64,000 nucleotides of DNA from Acidimicrobiia bacterium (lineage in GTDB: Bacteria; Actinomycetota; Acidimicrobiia; Acidimicrobiales; Bin134). Positions 1 to 8,117 of the stretch are shown here, piece after piece. How positions within the stretch are numbered: the first letter of the stretch is position 1; each line of letters begins with the position of its first letter. The stretch lies in NCBI GenBank assembly GCA_022822905.1, contig JAJDYE010000016.1, positions 278,731 to 342,730 of the forward strand. Reading direction: 5' to 3'. The translations under genes and the position numbers were made by a program. The notes below the pieces were generated by a model. That model was not told the DNA's origin. It ran no database searches and saw only the letters and a list, made by a program, of their open reading frames with translations.

Positions 1-488
1 TCGATGGCACCACCGCCACCGTCCTCGAAAAACCAGACCCCGACCGAAGCTGCTGCGATCAGCACTACTGCGGCGACCAGCACCCACCGGCCCGATGTTC
101 TGGCCCATATCCGCTTCGCGGTGTGCCATCCCCTCTCCGCTAACGCCACTAGCCTGAGTATTTTCAGCACCTTCAACACCCGCACCGACCGCAAGGCCCG
201 CAACGGCATCAGCGCGGGGATCAGCGTCAGCGCAACGATGGCGAAGTCGTACCATTTGCTGACCGCGTACCTCTTGCGACCAGGCCCGTGAATGACCAGC
301 CTCACCCCAAGCTCGACTGCGAACACCCCTGAGATCAACCAATTGAGCAGTACGAACAGCGACGGGTAGAACGACTCAAACACCAAAAGCGGGATGCTTC
401 CCAACGCCAACACCAGCATCGGCCAATCCACAGCCGACTCCCACCGCATGAGCACATCGGCCTGGTGACGAAGCTGGGGGGAACTCAT
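1..488 (-). CDS. Voltage-gated (potassium-type) ion channel, N-terminal part
   Basis: Reading frame open from an ATG at 488 down to the window edge (162 codons), so the 3' end is missing. The protein has hydrophobic helices at about residues 20-60 (S1-S2 like), another near 85-100, then a basic helix RALRSVRVLKVLKILRL with a positive residue at every third position, the hallmark of an S4 voltage sensor. A further hydrophobic helix (VLVAAVVLIAAASVGVWFF) corresponds to S5; the pore loop and selectivity filter would lie off the window. Likely a plasma-membrane voltage-gated K+ channel, though a Na+/Ca2+ channel cannot be excluded without the filter. A -10 box TAGACT lies 10 nt upstream and no Shine-Dalgarno is visible. 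Confidence 0.8.
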   Translation of the reverse strand, partial: MSSPQLRHQADVLMRWESAVDWPMLVLALGSIPLLVFESFYPSLFVLLNWLISGVFAVELGVRLVIHGPGRKRYAVSKWYDFAIVALTLIPALMPLRALRSVRVLKVLKILRLVALAERGWHTAKRIWARTSGRWVLVAAVVLIAAASVGVWFFEDGGGGAI

Positions 489-498
489 GTCAGGAGTG

Positions 499-504
499 AG
501 TCTA
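499..504 (-). promoter_or_regulatory. -10 box of ion channel gene
   Basis: TAGACT on the minus strand, 10 nt upstream of the ATG at 488, implies a transcript starting about 4 nt before the codon. No convincing -35. Confidence 0.4.
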
Positions 505-894
505 AGGCAGCCGGACCGGCGCGGTATTCGGCAGCGACCTTACCCATCTGCGGCTCGCCAGGGCAGGCATCGCCATCTCGATCCTGCCTGTGGTCATCTT
601 CCCCTACATTCTGCTTATCGTCAATCACGCTTGATCGCCAGCGCAGCCGGTCAAATTGTCATTCGGTGCCGGTAGGATCACAGGACTGTAGTTTGATGCC
701 CTGTTAGGAGTGCCAGCAGGCGAGAAAGGAGTGTCCATGCGGAGCACGAGGCTTCCACCCCACCCCACCCCTGGATTTGAAGGATGTGCTATCCGCGCTT
801 GGTTCCTGGGGGTAGGTGTTCTCTTGGGTACGAGCCGACGCGATTGCCGAACGGTTCAACCGGGCAGAGGTTATGGACTGAGAGCACTGTCACC
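505..894. other. Gene-free stretch
   Basis: About 390 bases between the divergent ion-channel and small membrane-protein genes. Only short, compositionally unremarkable open frames are present. A C-rich run near 760-772 is the only low-complexity feature. I see no RNA gene. Confidence 0.5.
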
Positions 895-1296
895 ATGCTG
901 ACCGAATTGGTTTTCTTCCTCGCTATTCTGCTGATGCAGAACAAGGCCCAAGCATTCGCTCTGCTCTGCCTGACCTTCATTCTCATGGACATCAGAAGAC
1001 GAATCACCAACAAGGAGCAAATGCCCTTCACGAAGGCAGCAATCAGGGACTTTGGCAGAGCAAGGGCAATATTCCGTCGAGCGTCTAGTGCATCGGTAAT
1101 CGTCTACGCATCTGGTTGCCTGTTCCTCGCTGGGCTTGTGTACTTGTGGGTGCTCCCTGCTGTCGCAAGCGTGGCTGTGCTGTGGGTGGTGGAAGCCTGG
1201 TTGACAACACGCCCCACCCAGCAATCCGACAGCACCTCTACCGATTCATCGCAAAAACCGGCAGTAGCAGTAGACATCGTAGGGAGTAGGCGATGA
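895..1296 (+). CDS. Small hypothetical membrane protein
   Basis: 133 residues from an ATG at 895; a longer in-frame extension back to 784 looks non-coding (mixed, Pro/Gly/Arg-rich). The start MLTELVFFLAILLM and the following AFALLCLTFILMDI form one or two membrane helices, a basic loop (IRRRITNKEQ) follows, then a long hydrophobic stretch at about residues 65-105 likely forms two more helices, ending in a polar Ser/Thr-rich tail. No family recognised. Its TGA overlaps the ATG of the next gene (ATGA), so the two are probably translationally coupled. Confidence 0.55.
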   Translation: MLTELVFFLAILLMQNKAQAFALLCLTFILMDIRRRITNKEQMPFTKAAIRDFGRARAIFRRASSASVIVYASGCLFLAGLVYLWVLPAVASVAVLWVVEAWLTTRPTQQSDSTSTDSSQKPAVAVDIVGSRR

Positions 1297-1496
1297 GCAA
1301 GAAGCCAGAAGTCCACACCGTCCGACATGGCGGCGGCTGGGCCAATCGCAGAGCGGCTTCAGACAGCGTGAGCGAGGTCTACCCAACACTGCTGTCAGCC
1401 CAGCAAATAGGACACACGACCGCTTGGCCGGGTAGCACCGACCGGATTTTGGACTCATCAACGCCCCTACATAACAACCATTCGATAAGCGAGTGA
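1293..1496 (+). CDS. DUF2188-like small protein, apparently C-terminally degenerate
   Basis: 67 residues. The first half (VHTVRHGGGWANRRAAS, then SEVYPT and AQQIG) resembles the start of DUF2188 proteins, which carry a GGGWAV-type segment followed by a Ser/Thr-Gln helix and end in a conserved HGRDGRI-like motif. That C-terminal motif is absent; the sequence after about residue 37 is unlike the family and no other frame restores it cleanly. It may be a truncated or recombined copy. It overlaps the preceding gene by 4 nt and ends 3 nt before the next start, so it sits within a three-gene run. Confidence 0.45.
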   Translation: MSKKPEVHTVRHGGGWANRRAASDSVSEVYPTLLSAQQIGHTTAWPGSTDRILDSSTPLHNNHSISE

Positions 1497-1499
1497 ACT

Positions 1500-2366
1500 A
1501 TGGCTCCCCGCCCTCCTTTTTCAAAACGAATAGATGCTCAAAGCATCGAGGACCACCTTGCTCCCCGTCCCGGCATACCAGATGGGCTGATGTTCTCGCT
1601 CCTGACCTTTCTTGAATACCACTACACCCAGAAGGTTCCCAGGGTTGTTCCCGCAAGGCGAACACCGAAGCAGCTTCGAGTTCAACACCTTGCACGGCTG
1701 ACTGGAAAAGACTTGCCCGATACCTATGACGAACTTATGTATGAGTTTCGCAACAACCATGAATTGTTATTGGACGCAATAGACCATGCACTAAAGTACC
1801 CGGACAGTAAAGTTCAGTCCGGCCATGACGCTGCAAGCTTAATTGGCTCTTACCTAGACGATGCCCGCAGTGTTTATGGAGTCTTCTACCTTGACGCTGA
1901 CGAATATCAATTGGTCCTACGTCAACCTCCTGAGATGACGACGCTGATTGAGGAAGTGTTGACCAAGAGGGACAGAGCATCTGAACATTTGCGTCAAGCA
2001 TGGAGTCAAGCCTTTAGTCGTGATGGCACCGACCCAAATTCCGCTAGCGTGACAGCTACGATGGCCATAGAGGCAGCCGCAAAGGACATCATCATACCGG
2101 ATGACCCCAAAGCCACATTAGGGAAGATGATCTCTGCAATGGAACATAAGCCTGAGAAATGGACAACGGATTTCGAGTCTTCTGACGAAGATTCAGTAAA
2201 GACGGTTATCGGAATGATGAAAATGGTATGGAAAGGGCACCTTCGTCATGGTGACCCCGACCAACCACTCGATGTACCGGAAAGTCGTTGCGAGATGATT
2301 CTCCACACTGCTGTTCTGCTTGTTCACTGGTTCCAGTCCGGCAGGGTGCGCCCAGCCAGCAGCTAG
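1500..2366 (+). CDS. HEPN/Abi C-terminal-like protein
   Basis: 288 residues. The N-terminal half is mixed alpha/beta without a recognised motif. The C-terminal half (from about residue 180: SASVTATMAIEAAAKDIII, a central Lys/Trp region, then GHLRHGDPDQPLDVPESR and a terminal hydrophobic helix) has the layout of abortive-infection C-terminal or HEPN-type helical domains, where a conserved Arg/His-x-Gly segment precedes a helix beginning Ala/Glu-x-x-hydrophobic. Such domains are often RNases in defence or toxin systems, but the classical R-x4-6-H motif is not clear here, so enzymatic activity is unproven. It starts 3 nt after the DUF2188-like gene. A lower-GC, more relaxed codon usage than the gltX-leu genes suggests accessory DNA. 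Confidence 0.5.
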   Translation: MAPRPPFSKRIDAQSIEDHLAPRPGIPDGLMFSLLTFLEYHYTQKVPRVVPARRTPKQLRVQHLARLTGKDLPDTYDELMYEFRNNHELLLDAIDHALKYPDSKVQSGHDAASLIGSYLDDARSVYGVFYLDADEYQLVLRQPPEMTTLIEEVLTKRDRASEHLRQAWSQAFSRDGTDPNSASVTATMAIEAAAKDIIIPDDPKATLGKMISAMEHKPEKWTTDFESSDEDSVKTVIGMMKMVWKGHLRHGDPDQPLDVPESRCEMILHTAVLLVHWFQSGRVRPASS

Positions 2367-2378
2367 GACTTGTCCGAT

Positions 2379-2393
2379 CAGCCCTCTGACCTG
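2379..2393. repeat. 15-bp direct repeat, copy 1
   Basis: CAGCCCTCTGACCTG, 12 nt after the stop of the first HEPN-like gene; an identical copy is at 4358-4372 after the second one. The complement (AGGTCAGAGG) resembles a tRNA variable loop plus T-stem, so an att remnant is conceivable. Confidence 0.6.
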
Positions 2394-2527
2394 GGAAGAC
2401 TCAGCTTTGTTGACAATGTGTCTCCGAATTCGGGAGAACACATCTCACCCTTTGGAAACGTGAAGGTGCAACCTGGGGATAGTCATTTCCCACGGACCTC
2501 TGCCGTCCGAAAATCGGGTAGCCGAGT

Positions 2528-3205
2528 TCAAAAGCGTCTATCGAAGTGAAAATCAATTGGCTGTGGGGATATTTCACCCATTTCTTTGAGGCACAAACCG
2601 CAATAGTGCGGTCCGACCGCTTTCGGGAAGCAAGAATCGCCGAGGTTTTCCCTGCTCTCAGTCGGGCAGAACCAGCCACCAGAGAGATTTATGCCGTCGT
2701 TGCACAGGAAGTCATGGTCATTTCTACGTTCTCCGTACTTGACTTGGCAATTTTCTGAAGCGCAGACAACACCTTTGTGGCGCTTGGTGAAGTTCTGCTC
2801 AAATACACCTGCCTCTCTTGCATCGACAAACGTCGCTAAATCCCTTATGAGCGGATCGCTGTCCAAAGTAGGGGAATACAGGATGCCGGTGCTTTTGGTA
2901 TTCAGTTCATTGTCAACGGCTTGGGAGTAGGAAACTATCATTACATAATCGCTAGCGGGGATGATCCACTTGATGAGTTTGAAGCTCAACCGTTGCCCTA
3001 GATACCACGCTCTCTTTTGCACCGCATTGGAACCAACTATGACGCGTTCCAAATCTGGCTCCTGCGACAGCAACAATTTCCAATGCCAGTACATCACACC
3101 TCTGCGAATAGCCCACTTCCTGACCTTAGGGTAGATATACAGAAGCAGAGCCAAAATACCGCCAATGACTGTAAGCCAGTTTGCCCAGACTTCTATGCCC
3201 GACAT
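2528..3205 (-). CDS. Hypothetical membrane-anchored Cys-rich protein
   Basis: 225 residues. One N-terminal membrane helix (about residues 8-25, WLTVIGGILALLLYIYP) followed by a basic segment, so the bulk should face the cytoplasm. The C-terminal third (about 155-215) has seven cysteines, including CASENC and a final CGLC pair, spaced like one or two zinc-binding ribbons. The middle (residues 60-140) has no recognised motif. It lies antisense between the two HEPN-like genes. Start ATG at 3205 is supported by a -10 box TACAAT six nt upstream (leaderless mRNA). Function unknown; a membrane-linked sensor would be speculation. Confidence 0.55.
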   Translation of the reverse strand: MSGIEVWANWLTVIGGILALLLYIYPKVRKWAIRRGVMYWHWKLLLSQEPDLERVIVGSNAVQKRAWYLGQRLSFKLIKWIIPASDYVMIVSYSQAVDNELNTKSTGILYSPTLDSDPLIRDLATFVDAREAGVFEQNFTKRHKGVVCASENCQVKYGERRNDHDFLCNDGINLSGGWFCPTESRENLGDSCFPKAVGPHYCGLCLKEMGEISPQPIDFHFDRRF

Positions 3206-3211
3206 GGGCCG

Positions 3212-3217
3212 ATTGTA
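3212..3217 (-). promoter_or_regulatory. -10 box of the Cys-rich membrane protein gene
   Basis: TACAAT on the minus strand, 6 nt from the ATG at 3205, placing the predicted +1 on or next to the A of the start codon. No clear -35. Confidence 0.45.
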
Positions 3218-3275
3218 TTCCCCTCCCTCAACCCGCTATTCGCATTTCCCTCTCGACGGGCACCAACGATGGATA

Positions 3276-3294
3276 CTCGGCTCTGTGACCTGGG
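3276..3294. repeat. Diverged third copy of the repeat
   Basis: The core CTCTGTGACCTGGG resembles the 2379 copy (CTCTGACCTGGG) with two extra bases. It lies between the divergent Cys-rich and second HEPN-like genes. Confidence 0.35.
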
Positions 3295-3496
3295 GGAACA
3301 CTCAAACCTGTTTCTGGATCGAGGTCTTTCGGTTTCCTACTCCGGGGTTCGGCCTCCCCACACCGGGATCGGCAAACTGTTGACCAGGGGCTTTGCCTGC
3401 ATATGCCTTCCCTTGCTTACAAGCAGTAATCCATTTCAAGATCAGCGAGAGGCGATGTCAGACTGTCGCCCACCGCATATCAGGAGCTTGGGCAAG

Positions 3497-4309
3497 ATGA
3501 CCAAAGACCAAGAGGCACAACAACTGGCCGCACGCTCGCTCGGTGAGGACAGTCATCTTCTGCTCCAAGCGTCCGCAGCTAGGCAGGCGCAAGTCGTTTC
3601 GGCGTGGCAACAGGAGGTGGCAGCGAGAATCTACGCCGTCACAAGCGCCTACCAATCAGCCATTGATCGGCAAGCTAGAGCAGTAGAGCACATTGCGAAG
3701 GTCATGGCTGAGGACCGCTCAGTGTTCACAAACGAGGATCACGTTCAAGCCTTCATGGAACGGGGCTGGGTGATGCCATTGCATTCATCAGCAGACGATG
3801 TTCTTAGCCTCGTGGAGTTGTTCGACAATGACCCCGATTTGGCCGACGATGAACTGTGCTTCGCCTACGAAGAATCCACTGAGTACATCAGGAGCGGCTT
3901 AATCGACAGGTTCCCCTCCCGCGCCCACATCATCAAAGACGCTTTCGAGGCTCACGAAGCTGGCAAGTACAACCTCTCCGTTCCTGTATTCCTAGTACAA
4001 GCAGACGGAATGTGGCATGAGCGAGGCGGAAAGCACATTTTTAGCGGGAAGCGGGAGAAGGCGATCAAGAGACGTGCCGACGAGTTCCGACAAGGCAGCC
4101 TCACTCGAAAATTCATCCTCGCTCTGAAAAATCGCTCCTATCCGCTTCTTCAATCCATGAAGTCGCATCCAGGTAGCCCCCTTCCACTCAACAGGCATCT
4201 CGTCCTTCATGGAGACTCGCTGGACTACGGAACGAGAAAAAACAGCTATCAGGCGTTGGCATTTCTTGACTACTGCGGGATGGTCTTGCCCGACTTGCCT
4301 GACGAGTAG
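3497..4309 (+). CDS. HEPN-like hypothetical protein
   Basis: 270 residues from ATG 3497, which has AGGAG ten nt upstream; an alternative ATG at 3455 is in frame. Mostly helical: an N-terminal Ala/Gln-rich helix pair (residues 1-70), a middle with acidic stretches (DNDPDLADDELCFAYEE), and a C-terminal NRHLVLHGDSLDYGTRKNS followed by a hydrophobic helix. This R-x3-HG-x-(S/D)-x-Asp-Tyr-Gly/Ala-Thr pattern ends many Abi/HEPN-related hypothetical proteins, with Arg and His as putative catalytic residues. Probably a defence or stress RNase; substrate unknown. Like the first HEPN-like gene it is followed by the 15-bp repeat. Confidence 0.5.
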   Translation: MTKDQEAQQLAARSLGEDSHLLLQASAARQAQVVSAWQQEVAARIYAVTSAYQSAIDRQARAVEHIAKVMAEDRSVFTNEDHVQAFMERGWVMPLHSSADDVLSLVELFDNDPDLADDELCFAYEESTEYIRSGLIDRFPSRAHIIKDAFEAHEAGKYNLSVPVFLVQADGMWHERGGKHIFSGKREKAIKRRADEFRQGSLTRKFILALKNRSYPLLQSMKSHPGSPLPLNRHLVLHGDSLDYGTRKNSYQALAFLDYCGMVLPDLPDE

Positions 4310-4357
4310 CAATTCCGTTGTCTTTACCAGCGCACCAGTCGGAATTGCCAACCTCAA

Positions 4358-4372
4358 CAGCCCTCTGACCTG
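4358..4372. repeat. 15-bp direct repeat, copy 2
   Basis: CAGCCCTCTGACCTG, identical to 2379-2393, 48 nt after the second HEPN-like gene. Downstream bases (GGAAACGTCT versus GGAAGACTC) are also partly conserved. Confidence 0.6.
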
Positions 4373-4387
4373 CGGAAACGTCTAATC

Positions 4388-4453
4388 CGTTCCAAAAACC
4401 GGCCTGACGCGTTCCAGAAAACAGGGATCGGCGTTCCAACCCTCACCAAAACA
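4388..4453. repeat. Three direct repeats with exact 22-bp period
   Basis: CGTTCCA starts at 4388, 4410 and 4432, each followed by an A-rich stretch, so the units are 22 bp apart, about two helical turns. They lie between convergent genes (HEPN-like and gltX). The spacing resembles iteron or multi-operator protein-binding sites; no replication gene is nearby. Confidence 0.5.
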
Positions 4454-4538
4454 AGCTCAAAACAGGCCGTCTACCAGGAGGTTTAGATTCCGCGCAGACC
4501 CCCAGTGTACTCCCCTTCCCCGGTGGGGGGGCAACGCT

Positions 4539-5909
4539 TTAGAGGTGGGAGCGGGCGGTTTGGAGGCGGTGGAGGACTTCTTGGCGGGTTAGGTGGTGCA
4601 CCATGGGCTCGAAGAGTGGGGGGCCTATTGAGCGACCGGTGACGGCTACTCGGACGGGGGCCTGGGACTTGGAGCGGTTGACGCCATGGGCCTCGCCGGC
4701 GGCGAAAACGGCGTCTTTGACGGCCTCGGGGTCCCAGGGGCAGTCGGTGAGGGCGGCAATGGTGGCATCGAGGATTTCGTGGGCGGCTTTGCCGCGCACG
4801 ACGGCCTTTTCCCACGACTGATCGTCGATGATGGGCTCCGCGAGGAAGAGCCAGTCCACTTGGGGGATGATGCCGTCGAGGGTGCGGAGCTTTTCCTGAA
4901 CCAAGGGGGCCATGGCGGCGATCACCTCGGGGCGATAGCGGTCGGGGGGCCAGGGAACATCGTCGCCGGTCAGGTGGGGTTCGAGGGCGGCTAGGAATGT
5001 CGCTGGGTCGAGCTCGCGTATGTACACCCCGTTGAAGTGCTCCAGCTTGGCGATATCGAAGAATGCTGGCGCTTTGTTCACGTCTTCCAGCCGGAATTGC
5101 TCGATGATCTCGGCCATGGGGCGGATCTCCACCCCGTCGCGTGGGCCCCAGCCCAGAAGGGCCAGGTAGTTGGCCATTGCCTCGGCCAGGAATCCCCGCT
5201 TCCGGTAGCTCTCCAATGACACGTCATCACGGCGTTTGGACAGCTTTTTGCGCTGCTCGTTCACCAACAGGGGCAGATGGGCGTAGGTGGGCGGGGTTGC
5301 TCCCAGCGCTTCGGCAACCAGTACGGCCCGGGGAGTGCTCGACAGCAGGTCTTCGCCCCGGATGGCGTGGGTGATGGCCATGTCGGCGTCGTCCACCGCG
5401 TTGGCCAGCACAAAGGTTGGCGAGCCGTCGGAGCGCCAGATCACGAAGTCGCCCAGTTGGGCGTGGTCCACCGCCACCTCACCGCGGACCACATCGTCGA
5501 TAGCGGTGGTCCCCTCCGGGGTTCTGAACCGCACCGCTCGGCCGTCGCCCATTTCAGCGCCGGGAAGCTCGTTGTCGTCGGCGTCGCACAGGTAGGCCCG
5601 GCCGTTGTCCAGCAACTGCTGCACTGCCTCCCGGTGACGCTCCCGGCGCTCCGACTGGTAGAACGGCCCCTCGTCGTAGTCGATGCCCAGCCAACCCAGG
5701 TACTCGAAGATGGCGTCGGTCAGCTCGGGGCGGTTGCGGCTCTCATCGGTGTCCTCGATGCGCAGGACCATGGTCCCGCCGGCGGCCCGGGCATACAGCC
5801 AGTTGAACAGGGCTGTTCGAGCCGAGCCGACGTGGAGGTAGCCGGTGGGCGACGGCGCGAACCGAACCCGCGGCGAACCAGCCGAAGACAGCAGCTCAGC
5901 CGGACTCAC
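4539..5909 (-). CDS. gltX: Glutamyl-tRNA synthetase
   Basis: 456 residues, normal for bacterial GluRS. It charges tRNA-Glu in the cytoplasm. Class I signatures are clear: APSPTGYLHVGSARTA (HIGH motif, residues 18-33), LRIEDTDESR, the HAIRGEDLLSSTPR segment and KKLSKRRDD (KMSKS equivalent, about residue 222). The C-terminal helical anticodon-binding domain is complete and ends in GPPLFEPMVHHL. The GTG start overlaps the stop of the upstream hypothetical gene (GTGA), so it is probably co-transcribed with leuB-ilvE-cimA, an amino-acid-themed operon. A discriminating or non-discriminating specificity towards tRNA-Gln cannot be judged from sequence alone. Confidence 0.95.
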   Translation of the reverse strand: MSPAELLSSAGSPRVRFAPSPTGYLHVGSARTALFNWLYARAAGGTMVLRIEDTDESRNRPELTDAIFEYLGWLGIDYDEGPFYQSERRERHREAVQQLLDNGRAYLCDADDNELPGAEMGDGRAVRFRTPEGTTAIDDVVRGEVAVDHAQLGDFVIWRSDGSPTFVLANAVDDADMAITHAIRGEDLLSSTPRAVLVAEALGATPPTYAHLPLLVNEQRKKLSKRRDDVSLESYRKRGFLAEAMANYLALLGWGPRDGVEIRPMAEIIEQFRLEDVNKAPAFFDIAKLEHFNGVYIRELDPATFLAALEPHLTGDDVPWPPDRYRPEVIAAMAPLVQEKLRTLDGIIPQVDWLFLAEPIIDDQSWEKAVVRGKAAHEILDATIAALTDCPWDPEAVKDAVFAAGEAHGVNRSKSQAPVRVAVTGRSIGPPLFEPMVHHLTRQEVLHRLQTARSHL

Positions 5910-6439
5910 CGGTTGATGCTGACCGCGAACAGCTCAGCTCGGTTGTTGAGACAGGCGGCCTCAACCTCACTGGGAGGCATCCGAAGCACCGCCTCGGGAA
6001 TCAGGTCCACTATTTGCCGGGCCTCGGCATAGTGATGGGGATGGCTGACACCGGCGAACAGTTCCTTGCGCCAGGCAACAAGTGAATCGTCGGGGGCGGG
6101 GGGCAGGAAACCGAACACCCGGAACGCAACCTCCAAATCGGCGGCCACCGGCGCCCGTCCGAAGATGGCAGCCCGCTTCAACGCCACGCCCACACAGCCG
6201 GCGATGGCGTCGTCAGCGTGCTCTCCGGCACCCAGCAGCAACTGGTCCTCGAAGCGTCGAGCCAGCCGCAGGGCGTATCCCTGGTCCGGTCCGGGCACGC
6301 CCAGACCGGCGCCCATCGGCTGTCCCCCGGTGAGCTCGGCCGGCCGGTCGGCCAACCAGGGCTGGGGTCGGCGAGGCGGCGACACGTAGTGGCGGTCGGC
6401 CGCGGCGGTGTCGTTGGGAACGTAGTCAGGAGCGGCCAT
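5906..6439 (-). CDS. Hypothetical protein between cimA and gltX
   Basis: 177 residues from ATG 6439, chosen because GAGGA lies five nt upstream; an ATG at 6445 is also in frame. The N-terminal 60 residues are Pro/Gly-rich and probably disordered; the rest is helical with ALRLARRFEDQLLL, GCVGVALKRAAIFGRAPV and a terminal PPSEVEAACLNNRAELFAV. No transmembrane segment, signal peptide or catalytic motif is visible and I do not recognise the family. It overlaps cimA by 14 nt and gltX by 4 nt, so it is translated as part of that operon; a housekeeping role is plausible but unproven. Confidence 0.65.
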   Translation of the reverse strand: MAAPDYVPNDTAAADRHYVSPPRRPQPWLADRPAELTGGQPMGAGLGVPGPDQGYALRLARRFEDQLLLGAGEHADDAIAGCVGVALKRAAIFGRAPVAADLEVAFRVFGFLPPAPDDSLVAWRKELFAGVSHPHHYAEARQIVDLIPEAVLRMPPSEVEAACLNNRAELFAVSINR

Positions 6440-8069
6440 TTTCATCCTCGCTGTGAAGCAATCCGAACACCAGGCTGTCCACCAGCGCCTGCCAGCTGGC
6501 TTCCACGATGTTGGTGGACACGCCGATGGTGGTCCACACCCGGTCGCCGTTGGTGGAGTCGATGATCACCCGGGTAACCGCCGCAGTTCCTGCCGCGGTG
6601 TCAAGCACCCGCACCTTGTAGTCGATGAGCGAGATCGACCGGAACGCCGGATAGCGATCGGCCAGTGCCAGCATCAGCGCAGCGTGCAGGGCGTTGACCG
6701 GGCCATTGCCCTCGCCGGTGGCCACCGTGCGCTCGCCACCCACATGGAGTTTCACGGTGGCCTCGGTGTCCATCTCCACCGCGACCTCGTTCCAGGCCCG
6801 GGCGCCGGTGCCCGACCGGTGCTCGGTGGACACTCTGAAAGACTCCAACTCGAAGTACGGCTGCGTCCATCCCGACGCCGCCCGCATCAACAGCTCCAGA
6901 GAGGCGTCGGCCACCTCAAAGTGGTAGCCGGCGTGCTCCAGTTTCTTGAGGGTGTCCACGATCTCGCCGACGGCCTTGCCGTCGAGGTCCAATCCCAGTT
7001 CCTGGGCTTTGAGCTCCACCGTAGAGCGCCCGGCCATCTCCGACACCACGAACCGGGTGCCGTTGCCCACCGCCGACGGATCGATGTGCTCATAGGCGTC
7101 GGGGCGGCGGGCGATGGCGCTGGTGTGGAGGCCGGCTTTGTGGGCGAAGGCCGACGAGCCCACGTAGGCCTGCTGGGGGTCGGGGGTGAAGTTCACCAAC
7201 TCGGCCACGTGGTGTGACACCGCGGTGAGCCGTTCCAGCCGGTCGGGAGGAACGGTCTGCACCCCCATCTTCAGGCTGAGGTTGGCGATGATCGGCACCA
7301 GGTTGCAGTTGCCGGTGCGCTCGCCGTATCCGTTGATGGTGCCCTGCACCTGGGTGGCCCCGGCCCGCACGCCGGCCAGGGCGTTGGCCACGCCACAGCC
7401 GGTGTCGTCGTGGAGATGCACCCCCACCGGGGTGTCCAGGTAGTCGACCACCGCACCCACGATGTCTTCCACCCGAGTCGGCAGCGAACCGCCGTTGGTG
7501 TCGCACAGCACCAGCCGGTCGGCGCCGGCCACCGCGGCCGCCTCCAGCACCGCCAGGCTGTATTCCTGGTTGTCCTGGTAGCCGTCGAAGAAATGCTCGG
7601 CGTCGAAGAAAACCCGCATGCCGTTGTCCTTCAAGAACCGCACCGAGTCGGCCACCATGGCCACCCCTTCGTACAGGGTGGTTCGCAGGGCCTCCACCAC
7701 GTGGTAGTCCCAGCACTTGCCCACGATGCAGGCCACCTCGGTGCCGGAGGCCACCAGGTTGGCCAGCGTGAGATCCTCATCGGTGCGCCCCTTCACCTTT
7801 CGGGTGGAGCCGAAGGCCACCAGGGTGCTGGTCTCCAGGTTCAGCTCATCACGGGCTCGGGCGAAGAACTCGTCGTCTTTGGGGTTGGAGCCGGGCCAGC
7901 CCCCCTCGATGTAGTGGACGCCGAGGGAGTCGAGCTGGCGGGCGATGCGAAGCTTGTCCTCCACCGTGAGGGAGATCCCCTCAAGCTGGCTCCCGTCGCG
8001 AAGGGTGGTGTCGTAAATCTCCACGGCAGCCGGAAGCGCTCGATCCCCTGTGGTCTGAGCCGGGGACAT
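6426..8069 (-). CDS. cimA: (R)-citramalate synthase
   Basis: 547 residues. Condenses pyruvate with acetyl-CoA to citramalate, the first step of the threonine-independent route to 2-oxobutyrate and isoleucine. HMGL-like TIM barrel with DTTLRDGSQ (residues 20-28), VHLHDDTGCGVANA with the metal-binding histidines, and GTINGYGERTGNCNL; followed by a linker and a C-terminal regulatory (LeuA dimer) domain of about 130 residues. The length and the LRDGSQLEGISL form fit the long CimA type rather than LeuA or homocitrate synthase; a true leuA is elsewhere in the window. It lies 48 nt downstream of ilvE and overlaps the next gene, consistent with a leuB-ilvE-cimA-gltX operon. Confidence 0.92.
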   Translation of the reverse strand: MSPAQTTGDRALPAAVEIYDTTLRDGSQLEGISLTVEDKLRIARQLDSLGVHYIEGGWPGSNPKDDEFFARARDELNLETSTLVAFGSTRKVKGRTDEDLTLANLVASGTEVACIVGKCWDYHVVEALRTTLYEGVAMVADSVRFLKDNGMRVFFDAEHFFDGYQDNQEYSLAVLEAAAVAGADRLVLCDTNGGSLPTRVEDIVGAVVDYLDTPVGVHLHDDTGCGVANALAGVRAGATQVQGTINGYGERTGNCNLVPIIANLSLKMGVQTVPPDRLERLTAVSHHVAELVNFTPDPQQAYVGSSAFAHKAGLHTSAIARRPDAYEHIDPSAVGNGTRFVVSEMAGRSTVELKAQELGLDLDGKAVGEIVDTLKKLEHAGYHFEVADASLELLMRAASGWTQPYFELESFRVSTEHRSGTGARAWNEVAVEMDTEATVKLHVGGERTVATGEGNGPVNALHAALMLALADRYPAFRSISLIDYKVRVLDTAAGTAAVTRVIIDSTNGDRVWTTIGVSTNIVEASWQALVDSLVFGLLHSEDENGRS

Positions 8070-8117
8070 CGTCAGCCAACCCTCACCGCGGCGGGCAGGG
8101 ACCGGGATCCGGCTGCC

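Noticed and set aside
4495..4540. Intrinsic terminator of gltX
   Set aside because: A G/C-rich pairing (CCCCTTCCCC / GGGG) exists but has no T-run and is irregular.
5277..6032. Plus-strand open frame over gltX and the hypothetical gene
   Set aside because: Biased Gly/Val/Arg composition expected from the antisense of high-GC codons; gltX on the minus strand has all motifs.
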